NCBI GenBank assembly: GCA_012520795.1
Contig: JAAYNP010000026.1
Coordinates: forward strand, 22,949-86,948
DNA length: 64,000 nucleotides
Reading direction: 5' to 3'
Source of the DNA: Bacillota bacterium
GTDB taxonomy: Bacteria; Bacillota; Limnochordia; Darwinibacteriales; DTU012
In this document: in pieces, positions 10,528 to 19,639 of the stretch
Layout of the letters: the number at the start of each line of letters is the position of its first letter
How positions within the stretch are numbered: position 1 is the stretch's first letter
Notes under the pieces: generated by a model
Seen by the model: the letters and a program-made list of their open reading frames with translations, nothing else
The model's database searches: none
Told to the model about the DNA's origin: nothing
Translations under genes and position numbers: made by a program

Positions 10528-13500
10528 ATGTGGCGTACTATGGTTTTGGTAATGTGCCTGGCATTCATGGTAGGACAAGCGGTGGAGACAGTTGATGCAG
10601 CGGCCTTGACAAACCCCGCTGAAGCCGGCTTTGCAGACGCGAAGCTTTATCAGCAGATTGCCGCCGAACTGCAGAGGAAGGGCCTGGAGGTCTCGCAGGC
10701 AGCCTTTGGTGAGATTAGGGAATTGTCTCTTTCAGATTGCGGGATTACAAGTTTGATAGGATTGGAGCAATTGACGAACCTGCGCACTCTTGATCTCAGC
10801 CTCAACCCCATCAGGGATTTGGCGCCCCTGCGATCATTGACGCAGCTGGTAAGTCTAAATCTGAGGGAAACACTGGTGACTGACTTGACTCCTCTTGGGG
10901 AGTTGACGAATCTTGAATATCTCAACATCAATTCTGTTCCGGCTGCATCGGTGGAACCTATTGGCCAGCTTTTGAATTTGAAGACATTGATTATGCGCAA
11001 TGTCCATACTGGGAACGATGCGGCGTTTCTCTCAGGCTTAACCGGCCTTAGAACACTTAATCTGCGCAACACGGGCTTGACCGATACACAAGTATTGGCC
11101 GGCTTGATGGAGCAAGGCGCCCTGCAGAACCAGCCTCATCTTGGTATCAAAGCTGGGCTGGATCTCAGGGACAACCCGCTTCGTTCTACAGTGTACACTG
11201 ATGATTATGCCCCGATTCGCCGTTTTTGGACAAACATCTTCGATCGGCAGCCGGTGATCCTTCCTAATTTGGCAGCCCAGGAGGTCGTGATTAACGAGTT
11301 CATGGCCTCAAACGGCTCGACAATCAAGGACCTCGCTCGTGAATATCACGATTGGATTGAACTGTTCAACCCACAAGCGGACAGTATTGATCTGTCCGGG
11401 TTTTATCTGTCGGATGACCTGTCGGATCCCTTTAAATGGCAGTTTCCTGACAACATCACAATCCCGGCAGAAGGCTACCTTTTGGTTTGGGCTTCCGGCC
11501 AAGACAAAGCAGGTTTAAGCGAGATCCACACCAATTTTAGTCTGGGAAGTGAAGGCGAACCGATTTTGCTGACAGGCCTCGATAGCGTGCTGCAGGATTA
11601 TATCCCCCCAATAGAGCAGAAACGGGACATCTCCTATGGGCGCTGTCCCGACGGGAGTGGTGAGTTTGTCTTTTTCTCCAAGCCGACTCCCGGGGCGGCC
11701 AATTCAACAGATCAGATTTACACAGCCAGACTTCAGCCGCCGGAATTCTCCCATGTGCGTGGTTTTTACCAGGAGCCTTTTGAACTTGTCCTCAGCAGTA
11801 AAGATCCTGATGCAACCATCTATTACACCTTGGACGGTTCGGTGCCGGATCTATCTTCCATGGTTTACCGGGGCCCGATCCAGATTGGGCCGGAGAATTA
11901 CAAAACTGAGCTGTTATCCCATATCAAGACTTTTGGCCCGTTCAATCTAAACCGCATTGAAGCGGATTACACCGGGCGCAAACAAAAACTGGCTTTCCTG
12001 CCGTGGACTGCGGAAAATGTGTTTCAAGGAATCGTTGTCCGGGCGGCAGCGTACAAAGATGGAAGTTTGGCAAGCGATGTGGAAACCCACACCTATTTCG
12101 TGGCGCCGGATATCTTTGAGCGCTATACACTGCCGATAATATCAATTGCAACCGATCCCAAGGGCTTTTTTGACCCTGTGATCGGCATCTATGTCGCCGG
12201 AGTCTATTATTGGGATTGGCGGCCGGGCAGGCCCTGGCACAATCCCGGCAACTATACGCAGCGGGGCATCGAATGGGAACGACCGGTGCATGTGGAGTTT
12301 TTTGAACCGGGAGCCATTTTCGGGTTTAAACTTAACATGGGTGCCCGGATTCACGGCGGCATTACCCGGTCTTGGCCTCAAAAAACACTAAGGCTGCACG
12401 CCCGTTCATCCTATGAACCGCCTGGGATCATTGACTACCCGTTGTTTCCCAACCTGACTGCCAACGGCACCGGGGAACCGCTGACACAGTTTAAGCGGAT
12501 TTTGCTCCGCAACGCCGGCAACCATTGGTCTGTCGATCTTTTTGCCGATGCTTTGATGCATGAGCTGATATCCCATACCAAGGTCGATGTGATGGCCTAC
12601 CGCCCAGCGATAGTGTTTATCAATGGAGAGTATTGGGGGATCCAGAATATCCGGGAGCGGCTTGATCAGTATTATCTGGCGACGAACTACAACCTTGATC
12701 CGGACAATGTGGTATTCACAACCCATTACGATGAGTTGGACTACGGCAACCCGGGAGATGAGCGGGATCTCCATGAGATCGTAGCATTCGTCCAGCGGAA
12801 CAACATGGGAAGGGATGACAATTACCAGTACATTACCACCAAGATCGATATTGAACAGTTCATTGATTACCAGGTTGCCCAAATCTTCTACAGCAACACT
12901 GACTGGCCGGGTAAGAACACTGCGGTCTGGCGGTACAAGACCACGCAGTATGAACCGGACGCCCCTTACGGGCAGGACGGAAGATGGCGGTGGATGATGT
13001 TTGATACAGATTTTGGGTTTGGTTATGCCCATGGGACAGCAGGCGACTTCAACTCCTTGGAACATGCCACCGGCTCCCGGGGGCCGCTTTTGAGGGGCCT
13101 CCTGCAGAACAGCAGTTTTAGGCGTCAGTTTATCAATACGTTTGCCGATCATCTCAACAGTTCATTCACATTGGAGCGGATCACTGCCATGATTGACCAG
13201 ATGGAAGCAGTGTTGGAACCGGAGATTGCTGAACATCAGCAGAGGTGGGGCAATCCGGGCAGAACGATTGAGGAATGGAAGCAGAACGTCAACAAGATGC
13301 GGATCTGGGCAGCCAACCGCCACAACTACATCTGGAAAATGATCACCGATTTCTTCAAACTGGCGGGGACTGTAACCCTCACTCTCAACTGTGATTTAGA
13401 GGCAGGTCATATCAGAATCAATTCTCTTGATATAATTCCGGAAACGCCCGGGATCACCAATCCCGCTTCTTGGCAAGGCAACTATTTTCAAGGGGTCCCT

Positions 13501-13635
13501 GTCCGGCTCACTGCCGTTGCCAAGCCCGGCTATGTTTTTGTAAGGTGGGAAGGTAGTGTCAGCAGCCTTGATCCGAGTATTGAAGTTGCACCGGGCCGGG
13601 ATCTGGAGTTGACAGCGGTTTTCAGGAAACTCTAA
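10528..13635 (+). CDS. Secreted LRR / lamin-tail / CotH kinase multidomain protein
   Basis: About 1035 residues. A signal peptide (MWRTMVLVMCLAFMVG..., cut near residue 26) is followed by leucine-rich repeats (about 55-230, e.g. NLRTLDLSLNPIRDLAPL), a lamin-tail domain (about 250-375, EVVINEFMASNG, WIELFNP), a chitobiase-C-like module (about 400-455, ATIYYTLDGSVPD), a CotH domain (about 530-945) and a C-terminal bacterial-repeat beta domain. CotH marks seen are IHGGITRSWPQKTLRL, NGEYWGIQNIRERLD and MMFDTDFGFG, the last resembling the metal-binding DxDxG of CotH kinases. The ATG at 10528 has GGGGAG nine bases upstream. A CotH-less relative lies at 61546. An exported protein kinase or cell-surface role is inference. 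Confidence 0.85.
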   Translation: MWRTMVLVMCLAFMVGQAVETVDAAALTNPAEAGFADAKLYQQIAAELQRKGLEVSQAAFGEIRELSLSDCGITSLIGLEQLTNLRTLDLSLNPIRDLAPLRSLTQLVSLNLRETLVTDLTPLGELTNLEYLNINSVPAASVEPIGQLLNLKTLIMRNVHTGNDAAFLSGLTGLRTLNLRNTGLTDTQVLAGLMEQGALQNQPHLGIKAGLDLRDNPLRSTVYTDDYAPIRRFWTNIFDRQPVILPNLAAQEVVINEFMASNGSTIKDLAREYHDWIELFNPQADSIDLSGFYLSDDLSDPFKWQFPDNITIPAEGYLLVWASGQDKAGLSEIHTNFSLGSEGEPILLTGLDSVLQDYIPPIEQKRDISYGRCPDGSGEFVFFSKPTPGAANSTDQIYTARLQPPEFSHVRGFYQEPFELVLSSKDPDATIYYTLDGSVPDLSSMVYRGPIQIGPENYKTELLSHIKTFGPFNLNRIEADYTGRKQKLAFLPWTAENVFQGIVVRAAAYKDGSLASDVETHTYFVAPDIFERYTLPIISIATDPKGFFDPVIGIYVAGVYYWDWRPGRPWHNPGNYTQRGIEWERPVHVEFFEPGAIFGFKLNMGARIHGGITRSWPQKTLRLHARSSYEPPGIIDYPLFPNLTANGTGEPLTQFKRILLRNAGNHWSVDLFADALMHELISHTKVDVMAYRPAIVFINGEYWGIQNIRERLDQYYLATNYNLDPDNVVFTTHYDELDYGNPGDERDLHEIVAFVQRNNMGRDDNYQYITTKIDIEQFIDYQVAQIFYSNTDWPGKNTAVWRYKTTQYEPDAPYGQDGRWRWMMFDTDFGFGYAHGTAGDFNSLEHATGSRGPLLRGLLQNSSFRRQFINTFADHLNSSFTLERITAMIDQMEAVLEPEIAEHQQRWGNPGRTIEEWKQNVNKMRIWAANRHNYIWKMITDFFKLAGTVTLTLNCDLEAGHIRINSLDIIPETPGITNPASWQGNYFQGVPVRLTAVAKPGYVFVRWEGSVSSLDPSIEVAPGRDLELTAVFRKL

Positions 13636-13653
13636 GATAAGACTGTCCATAAC

Positions 13654-13689
13654 AAAAATGCCGGCATCTTCACGATGCCGGCATTTTTT
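13654..13689. terminator. Bidirectional intrinsic terminator
   Basis: A perfect 15-base-pair stem, AAAAATGCCGGCATC (13654-13668) with GATGCCGGCATTTTT (13674-13688), loop TTCAC. T6 follows on the plus strand and an A/T run mirrors it for the minus strand. It lies between the convergent CotH gene and the efflux operon, and its plus-strand T tract touches the stop codon of the minus-strand permease gene. Confidence 0.93.
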
Positions 13690-14935
13690 ACGCTTCCCTC
13701 AGCGCTTCCACCACCGGTAACCTGGCGGCGGCAATTGCTGGATACAGGCCGAATATTGCTCCCATGATCAAAGCAAGGCCGCTGGAATAGACAGCCGCCC
13801 AAGGATGGAATTGGCCCAGGTCCTGCATCGATTGAAAGAAAAAGTCTTTCAGCAATCCATCAATCATGTACCGATTTGACAACACCGATCCGACAATGCC
13901 TGTAACTGCTCCGAGCAGTGCAAACACAAGTGATTCGTATAGAACCTGGATTACAATGGAAAACCTGGATGCGCCCAGTGCCTTGCGCAAGCCGATTTCT
14001 CTGGTGCGTTCCACAACATTGACCATCATGATACTTAAGATGCCCACGGAGCTGATGATAATCGCCACGAAGGCGAAGACCCCCAAAAACAAGGACATTC
14101 CCATGATTGCGCTGGTAAACATGCGGCCCGTGTCGCTGAGGTAATCAGCATTTACATTGTAATCATCGCTGGCGAGAATTACTTGGGCATCACTTACTGC
14201 AGCATGGGCGGATCCCGGGTAAGATTTTACATACACATTACTGTAATTTGCCCGGTGGATCCGTTCGGTTCCAGTGGTTTTGGCCCGGCTGTCGAGGGGA
14301 ATGATGATGGTCATTTCCTGGAAAAAAATCTGCAGCAATGGATTAATCGGTTCAAAAACACCAATGATTTCAAATGTGAGATACTCATCACCGTAGAGGG
14401 ATTCCAGCTCGATGGTTTTCCCTACGGCAGATTGATCAGGGAATAATTGTTTGCTCACATCGGTGGAAATGAGGGCAACAAGGTTTCCCTGTTCCTGATC
14501 GTAATCGGTGAAGGCGTACCCTTCCAGAAGCTTCAACTCCAATGCCGAAATTGTGCCGGCGGTTACTTCGGCAAGCCCTCTTACTTGATATGTAAGGCCG
14601 TGAGCTTTCAATTTGGCATTCCATGCAGGTTCAACAGTGAATACTGACTCGATATGCGTGCTTTCTTGTTTCAACCGGATCAAATCGGTCTCCGACAGGC
14701 TGAAACCTTGATAGCCTCTTATACTGCCTTGATCCATGATCTCTCTTTGCAATGAGAGGCGAATGATATTCTCGCCAAAGTGGTTGAGCACAGAATTAAC
14801 CTGATCCTGAGCCTGCAGGTTCATGGTGAGGATTGTGGCCACGATCCAAACCCCGAGCGCGATTTGAAGGATCGTCAATAATGAGCGCAGCGGCCGCTTT
14901 TTAATCAGTCTCATGGTAAATACAAAAGAATTCAT
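13688..14935 (-). CDS. ABC exporter permease, MacB/FtsX type
   Basis: 415 residues: one N-terminal helix (about 16-38), a large extracytoplasmic domain (about 40-270), and three C-terminal helices typical of MacB-type permeases. The FtsX-like end includes GILSIMMVNVVERTREIGLRKALGASR, which is diagnostic. It is the last gene of the six-gene minus-strand operon, 24 bases after the other permease, with GGAGGTG upstream. The two permeases may pair as a heterodimer with the shared ATPase encoded at 18929. The family exports peptides, lipoproteins or antibiotics by mechanotransmission; the substrate is unknown. Confidence 0.88.
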   Translation of the reverse strand: MNSFVFTMRLIKKRPLRSLLTILQIALGVWIVATILTMNLQAQDQVNSVLNHFGENIIRLSLQREIMDQGSIRGYQGFSLSETDLIRLKQESTHIESVFTVEPAWNAKLKAHGLTYQVRGLAEVTAGTISALELKLLEGYAFTDYDQEQGNLVALISTDVSKQLFPDQSAVGKTIELESLYGDEYLTFEIIGVFEPINPLLQIFFQEMTIIIPLDSRAKTTGTERIHRANYSNVYVKSYPGSAHAAVSDAQVILASDDYNVNADYLSDTGRMFTSAIMGMSLFLGVFAFVAIIISSVGILSIMMVNVVERTREIGLRKALGASRFSIVIQVLYESLVFALLGAVTGIVGSVLSNRYMIDGLLKDFFFQSMQDLGQFHPWAAVYSSGLALIMGAIFGLYPAIAAARLPVVEALREA

Positions 14936-14959
14936 CCATACACCTCCGTCTGCGCCGGA

Positions 14960-16504
14960 TCATTCAGTCCGCAAAGCATCCACCGGGTCGATGGCTGCTC
15001 CTTGGTATGCGGGGTAGACTCCAAACAACAAGCTTACCAACAGCCCCAGCCCGCATCCGGCGGCAATACTTGTAATGCCAAATGATATCTCTGTGAGAAT
15101 CAGCTTACTGATGATTCCCTTTACAAGGGCGAAACTAAGCCCGATACCAACTACCGCCCCGGTAAGGCCAAGAATCACGGCTTCCAGCAGAAACTGGCCA
15201 AAAACGGTGCTCTTGGCTGATCCCAGGGCCATGGCCAGGCCGATAGATTTGGTTCTTCGCAGAACCCTGGCGAGCATTAGGTTCAGGATGTTGATTGCAG
15301 CAATGACCAAGCCTAAAGAAGCAAATATGGCGATGATTATATAAAGGCTGTAGCTGCTGTTGTTCTGTTCAGTCAACACAAGGTATGAGTTGTCCACTAT
15401 GCCCAAATCTCCGTACCTTTGCCTGATTTCAGCTTGAATTATCTCTGAAGCCTCCGCCAGATCGATGCCGTCTTCCACTCCGATTACAAAGTTGTCCAGT
15501 AAGGTCTCCTGATCAGCGCCTGCGGTCCAGGATGAAGGCATGGCCGTAATGGGCACGAAGGCAGGATACTCGCCGAAGGCCATACTAATGCTAAAGCTTT
15601 CGTTTTCCTCGAAGGGAGCCAAGACTCCAATCACAGTATACAGGACATCTTGTTCCATACCAAAGATCTCGATGGGGATGTGCTGGCCTATTGGGTCCTG
15701 ATCTGGGAAGATCCTGTTGGCCAGTTGGTCGCTGAGCACCATTACCCGGCTGCCGTTGGCGATGTCGGCTTCAACAAACAGATTTCCTTTGGCGATGCGG
15801 TATTGCTTGAAATCGAAATAGCTTATGGTTGTTCCCACCATATTGATATACTCATACTGCTCGCGCATGGTGATATATTGATCAAGTGTCATGCTCTTCA
15901 ACTGCACTAGAGCGTCTGCTTCCTGTTGTTCAGTCTCAACCGCCTCAGCTTCAGCGTCCAAGGGCTCTGTTCCATCCACGTCCGGCTGAACCTCAACGAT
16001 TACTATTGATTCTTCGCTGACGGCCATACTGCGGGTGGTGATGACCCGGGTAGTACCTTGCGAGGACATGCTGGCAGGCCCTATAGTTTCATAATAGCTG
16101 CCCAGTGTTTCATCCGCTTCTTCTGCAGGTTTGGGCAAGAGCCGTGAAGGGAAAGACATCGTTTGCTCGGCAAAGACATACATGCCGGTAGGGAGAGACC
16201 TCTCCAGATCCTTCAGCTCGCTCAAAGACACCTGCAGAGGCTCCTGCGGCCTTTCCTGAACAATGCTGAGGATCGGTTCCTGCCCTGTGGTCCTGGAAAA
16301 AGAGGCGGCACTGTACACCCTGAATGTGCGAATCCATTCATAATTGTATACTGATTGCATTTGGGACTGGACAAGGAGAATGACGGTCAGGATTGAGACG
16401 ATCACCGCCACACCCAATCCGATTACAAAGACGATCAGGATGGATTCAAACAGCCGTTTGCGGCAGTGGCGCAGTGCCCATGCTGTGTTAAACAAAAAGC
16501 TCAT
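14960..16504 (-). CDS. ABC exporter permease, MacB/FtsX type, with acidic insert
   Basis: 514 residues, same architecture as its neighbour: N-terminal helix (about 20-42), extracytoplasmic domain, then three helices (NILNLMLARVLRRTKSIGLAMALGSAK is the FtsX-like signature). It is about 100 residues longer than the partner. The extra sequence lies in the extracytoplasmic domain and contains a Glu/Ala-rich low-complexity stretch (about residues 177-207, e.g. EPLDAEAEAVETEQQEADAL) that I do not know from MacB. GGAGG precedes the ATG. It sits between the second TolC-family gene and the other permease. Confidence 0.87.
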   Translation of the reverse strand: MSFLFNTAWALRHCRKRLFESILIVFVIGLGVAVIVSILTVILLVQSQMQSVYNYEWIRTFRVYSAASFSRTTGQEPILSIVQERPQEPLQVSLSELKDLERSLPTGMYVFAEQTMSFPSRLLPKPAEEADETLGSYYETIGPASMSSQGTTRVITTRSMAVSEESIVIVEVQPDVDGTEPLDAEAEAVETEQQEADALVQLKSMTLDQYITMREQYEYINMVGTTISYFDFKQYRIAKGNLFVEADIANGSRVMVLSDQLANRIFPDQDPIGQHIPIEIFGMEQDVLYTVIGVLAPFEENESFSISMAFGEYPAFVPITAMPSSWTAGADQETLLDNFVIGVEDGIDLAEASEIIQAEIRQRYGDLGIVDNSYLVLTEQNNSSYSLYIIIAIFASLGLVIAAINILNLMLARVLRRTKSIGLAMALGSAKSTVFGQFLLEAVILGLTGAVVGIGLSFALVKGIISKLILTEISFGITSIAAGCGLGLLVSLLFGVYPAYQGAAIDPVDALRTE

Positions 16505-16516
16505 TGACTGTCCTCC

Positions 16517-17842
16517 TTACTCAACCAGTTCCTGGATCACAACGGCCAATTCAAAGCCGCATAGATCAAAGAGCTGCAGCAAACTGAGAAAATGATCATA
16601 CCGATTATTCGACAGTTCCATCTGAAGGCGGGCAAGCTCCACCTGGTGTTCCTGCAATTTCAGCTCAGTGGTCAGCCCTACACCGTACAGCCTGCGCTTG
16701 GTCTCCAGTTCTGCTTCTTCGGTTATCAGGTTTTCTTCAAGATCCCGGTACTGTGATTCCGAAATTGCCAGCTTATCCAATAACTGAGAAACCTGGGAGC
16801 GGATATTGTACTCCACTTCGGCCAACTGCAGTTGCGCCTGGGCCAATCTCAAAGCGTCCTTTTCAGCCTGGAGGGAGGGGGGGTAGAGAGTCTTGCTGGC
16901 TGTTAACCCGATGGACCAACTTGGTGAATGGGACCAATCGAAGTCCCACTGAAGCTTCGCAGTGGTATTGATATTCCACCCGAAGGCCCGTTTAGCAGCT
17001 TCAAGCTGGGTTTCGGCGTCTTTGACGGCAGCCTCCGCCTGATTTCGCCTGCTGCTGGCAGCCAATGCCAAATCAATCAACTGGTCTTGGCCGTACTCCA
17101 ATCGGTAAGCTTTGTTACTGATTACTGGTTTAAAATCTACATACACATCAGTGTTCAACAAGTTATTCAGCTGCTGGTTGTGCTGCCTGGCGGTCATCTG
17201 ATAATTCGCCAGCCGCTTTTCCGATTCATACAGCTGCTGTTTCAAGCTGGAGGTTTGCATCGAGTTATCGGTAACTACTGCTGCCTCGTGAGCTTCCTTG
17301 AGATAGGCAAGCCTGAGTTCTTCGTAGGCTGCCCTGTTCAGCTCTTTGATCAGGTTGGTAAAGGTTGTGGCTACCTGCAAAACTAGTTCATTCTCCATGG
17401 CGAGCATAGAGTTTGCTTCTGGTTGCGGCCCAGCCTGCTTGGGTGGAGTGAATAAATCATATTTGAACTGAATATCCAAGTCACCGCCAAAATCCAAATC
17501 CAAGCCTTCAGACTCCCCACTGAGTGTTGTGGTGAGGGTGGTGTGATCGCCAAGGGACATGGCCAATACCATAGTGGCATTGTCAGGCTGGATTTTCCCG
17601 TTGCGCACGTTCAACGGGGTGCTGCTGAAATGGATAGTGAGTTCTTGTTCTTTTAACCTTTGTTCTTCCAAAGCCAGTTCGTGTTCCCATAATGAGAGCC
17701 GGTACTGAGCATTGCGCTCAAAGGCCAGATCCACCGCTTCCAGCAATGTGATCGAGGTTGCGCAGGCTTCAATTGTCCAGAAGCCTAGTGCACCACCGGG
17801 AATGATCACCACCAGCAACCAGGGTAGCAGCTTAGTTGCCAT
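16517..17842 (-). CDS. TolC family outer-membrane efflux protein (second copy)
   Basis: About 441 residues with a signal peptide and long alpha-helical coiled-coil repeats typical of TolC/OEP proteins (SITLLEAVDLAFERNAQYRLS at the mature start, LRLAQAQLQLAEVEYNIRSQVS later). The ATG at 17842 is chosen because GGAGG lies eight bases upstream; a GTG nine bases earlier is also in frame. It overlaps the end of the first TolC-family gene by 11 bases. A TolC-like channel implies an outer membrane. The product would connect to the adaptor encoded at 19636. Possibly the two TolC paralogues form a mixed trimer. Confidence 0.78.
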   Translation of the reverse strand: MATKLLPWLLVVIIPGGALGFWTIEACATSITLLEAVDLAFERNAQYRLSLWEHELALEEQRLKEQELTIHFSSTPLNVRNGKIQPDNATMVLAMSLGDHTTLTTTLSGESEGLDLDFGGDLDIQFKYDLFTPPKQAGPQPEANSMLAMENELVLQVATTFTNLIKELNRAAYEELRLAYLKEAHEAAVVTDNSMQTSSLKQQLYESEKRLANYQMTARQHNQQLNNLLNTDVYVDFKPVISNKAYRLEYGQDQLIDLALAASSRRNQAEAAVKDAETQLEAAKRAFGWNINTTAKLQWDFDWSHSPSWSIGLTASKTLYPPSLQAEKDALRLAQAQLQLAEVEYNIRSQVSQLLDKLAISESQYRDLEENLITEEAELETKRRLYGVGLTTELKLQEHQVELARLQMELSNNRYDHFLSLLQLFDLCGFELAVVIQELVE

Positions 17843-18932
17843 CACTGCCACCTCCGGGCAAACCTTGCTCCGAGCCGATGCTGATCAGGAGTTGATTCCG
17901 CAGCTGACTGTAGGTCCATAAAGCTTGGGTATAAGCCTCTTCAGCCTTGGCCAGTTTTTCCTGCTGGGCGACGACAGTTTGATTACTGATCACTCCTGCG
18001 GCGTATTTCGCTTCTTCCGCCATCAGACTTTGCTGTTCGAGTTCGAGATCCCGTTCTTTGGCTGAGATATTGGCAGCGGCGTTCCTAATCTGATAAAAAC
18101 TCTCCCGGATGCGAAAATAGAGGGTTAGTTCTGCCTGCTTGAGTTTAATCTCGGCCTTTTCCTGTTCAACCTTGGCTTTTTCCAAATCCACCCGGGGGGT
18201 GAAGGGGTTGTCGGCAGCCTTGACTGCGTCAACTGCCTTTGCTAAGGCCTCTTTTGCGCCCGCCACGGTTCTGTCATGCTCCAGAGCCAGTTGATAGACT
18301 TGGTTCAATTCAAGATCGAATGGGACGAAGTCAACGCTGATCTTGTCGGTCAGGACAATCTGCACATTCAAGTCAAAGCCGAGAGTCCGGCAGAATTCCA
18401 GCATTTTGGTTTCCAAGGCGACTAAGGCATTATCATAAGCATGCTCGGCATTCATCAGGCTGTTTTTGGTCCGCAGCAGATCCAGAGCGGAAATCATCCC
18501 GGCTTCGAACTTGGCCTGGTCGATCTCCAATTGGGTTTTGGCCCGTTCCAGGGCATTGGCCTGGTTTTGCACTGATGCTTCCTGCTGCAGCAGCTCATAG
18601 TATTTGGTTCTGACTTCAGTGGCAAGACTTGTCGCTGCGGTATGATAACTCTCCTGGATTTGATCCAGTTTTTCCCGGGCGGCTTTAATCATTTCCTCAT
18701 CATCAATGAAGACTGCCCGCTCCAGTTCTGCTTCAGCCTGCTCAAGATCGATCCTGGTAAGGATCAGATCCAGGTTTTGGTCAAGGGCGGCGGCAACAGC
18801 CTGCTCAAGGCTCAACTCGAACGCCTGTTGATCATCGGAAGGTTCTGATGTAGTGTTGGCCGCGGCAAACCCGCAGCTTGCTCCCAAACAGATCAAGACT
18901 GCAAAGGCTATTGGGAATAAGCGCCGCTTCAT
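17832..18932 (-). CDS. TolC family outer-membrane efflux protein (first copy)
   Basis: 366 residues, shorter than the usual 420-490 of TolC proteins. It has a signal peptide (MKRRLFPIAFAVLICLGASC..., cleavage near AAA-NT) and two long coiled-coil blocks. The opening FELSLEQAVAAALDQNLDLI is the OEP-type repeat start, and RTKYYELLQQEASVQNQANALERAKTQLE-type helices follow. The start overlaps the ATPase stop by four bases. It is probably the outer channel, or half of it, of the tripartite exporter. In a one-membrane cell such a protein would have no obvious place, so it supports a diderm envelope. Confidence 0.78.
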   Translation of the reverse strand: MKRRLFPIAFAVLICLGASCGFAAANTTSEPSDDQQAFELSLEQAVAAALDQNLDLILTRIDLEQAEAELERAVFIDDEEMIKAAREKLDQIQESYHTAATSLATEVRTKYYELLQQEASVQNQANALERAKTQLEIDQAKFEAGMISALDLLRTKNSLMNAEHAYDNALVALETKMLEFCRTLGFDLNVQIVLTDKISVDFVPFDLELNQVYQLALEHDRTVAGAKEALAKAVDAVKAADNPFTPRVDLEKAKVEQEKAEIKLKQAELTLYFRIRESFYQIRNAAANISAKERDLELEQQSLMAEEAKYAAGVISNQTVVAQQEKLAKAEEAYTQALWTYSQLRNQLLISIGSEQGLPGGGSDGN

Positions 18933-19639
18933 GTTCCAAGCCTCCTTTCATCTTGCCTTGATTGTTCAATGGGTGCGTCGGAGATGATTCTGCCATCCTG
19001 CAAACGGATCAGCCGTCTTCCAAACGATCCGATATGAGGATCATGAGTGACGATCACAATTGTCGTACCTTGTTGATTGAGTTTGCATAACAGCTGCATG
19101 ATTTCTTCACTTTGATCGGACGCGAGGTTTCCCGTCGGTTCGTCCGCCAAAAGCAGCGTAGGCTGATTGGCCAGAGCCCTGGCAATGGCCACACGCTGCT
19201 GCTCTCCACCGGATAACTGGTTGGGGAAGTGTTTCAGGCGATGGGACATGTCGACCATCTTCAAAAGCTCCTTAGCCCGTTTGATCCGCTCCGATTTGGG
19301 CCGCCCGGCATAAGCCAGAGGTACCATCACGTTCTCCAAAGCGCTTAACTCAGGAAACAAGTTGTAGCTTTGAAAAATGAATCCGAAATGCCGGTTGCGG
19401 ATGCGAGCAAGTTCACGATCGCCCAAATCCGTGATATCCACGTCTTCCAGAAGGTAAGTACCCTCCGTGGGCTGATCGAGAACTCCCAAGATATTCAACA
19501 GCGTCGATTTGCCGGACCCTGACGGGCCCATGATCGAGATGAATTCACCGCGCTCAATTGAGAGGTCAATTCCATCCAAAGCGTTGATTACAACTTCGCC
19601 CATGTAATAATGCTTACAGATTCCTTTTAAACTAATCAC
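18929..19639 (-). CDS. ABC exporter ATP-binding protein, MacB/LolD type
   Basis: 236 residues with all ABC ATPase motifs: Walker A GPSGSGKST (about 39-47), Q-loop FQSYNLFPE, signature LSGGEQQRVAIARAL, Walker B LLLADEPTGNL and H-loop VTHD. The LADEPTGNL form is characteristic of the MacB/LolD/FtsE branch. It overlaps the adaptor gene upstream and the first TolC-family gene downstream by four bases each. It would power the two MacB-type permeases encoded further along the operon. Confidence 0.93.
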   Translation of the reverse strand: MISLKGICKHYYMGEVVINALDGIDLSIERGEFISIMGPSGSGKSTLLNILGVLDQPTEGTYLLEDVDITDLGDRELARIRNRHFGFIFQSYNLFPELSALENVMVPLAYAGRPKSERIKRAKELLKMVDMSHRLKHFPNQLSGGEQQRVAIARALANQPTLLLADEPTGNLASDQSEEIMQLLCKLNQQGTTIVIVTHDPHIGSFGRRLIRLQDGRIISDAPIEQSRQDERRLGT

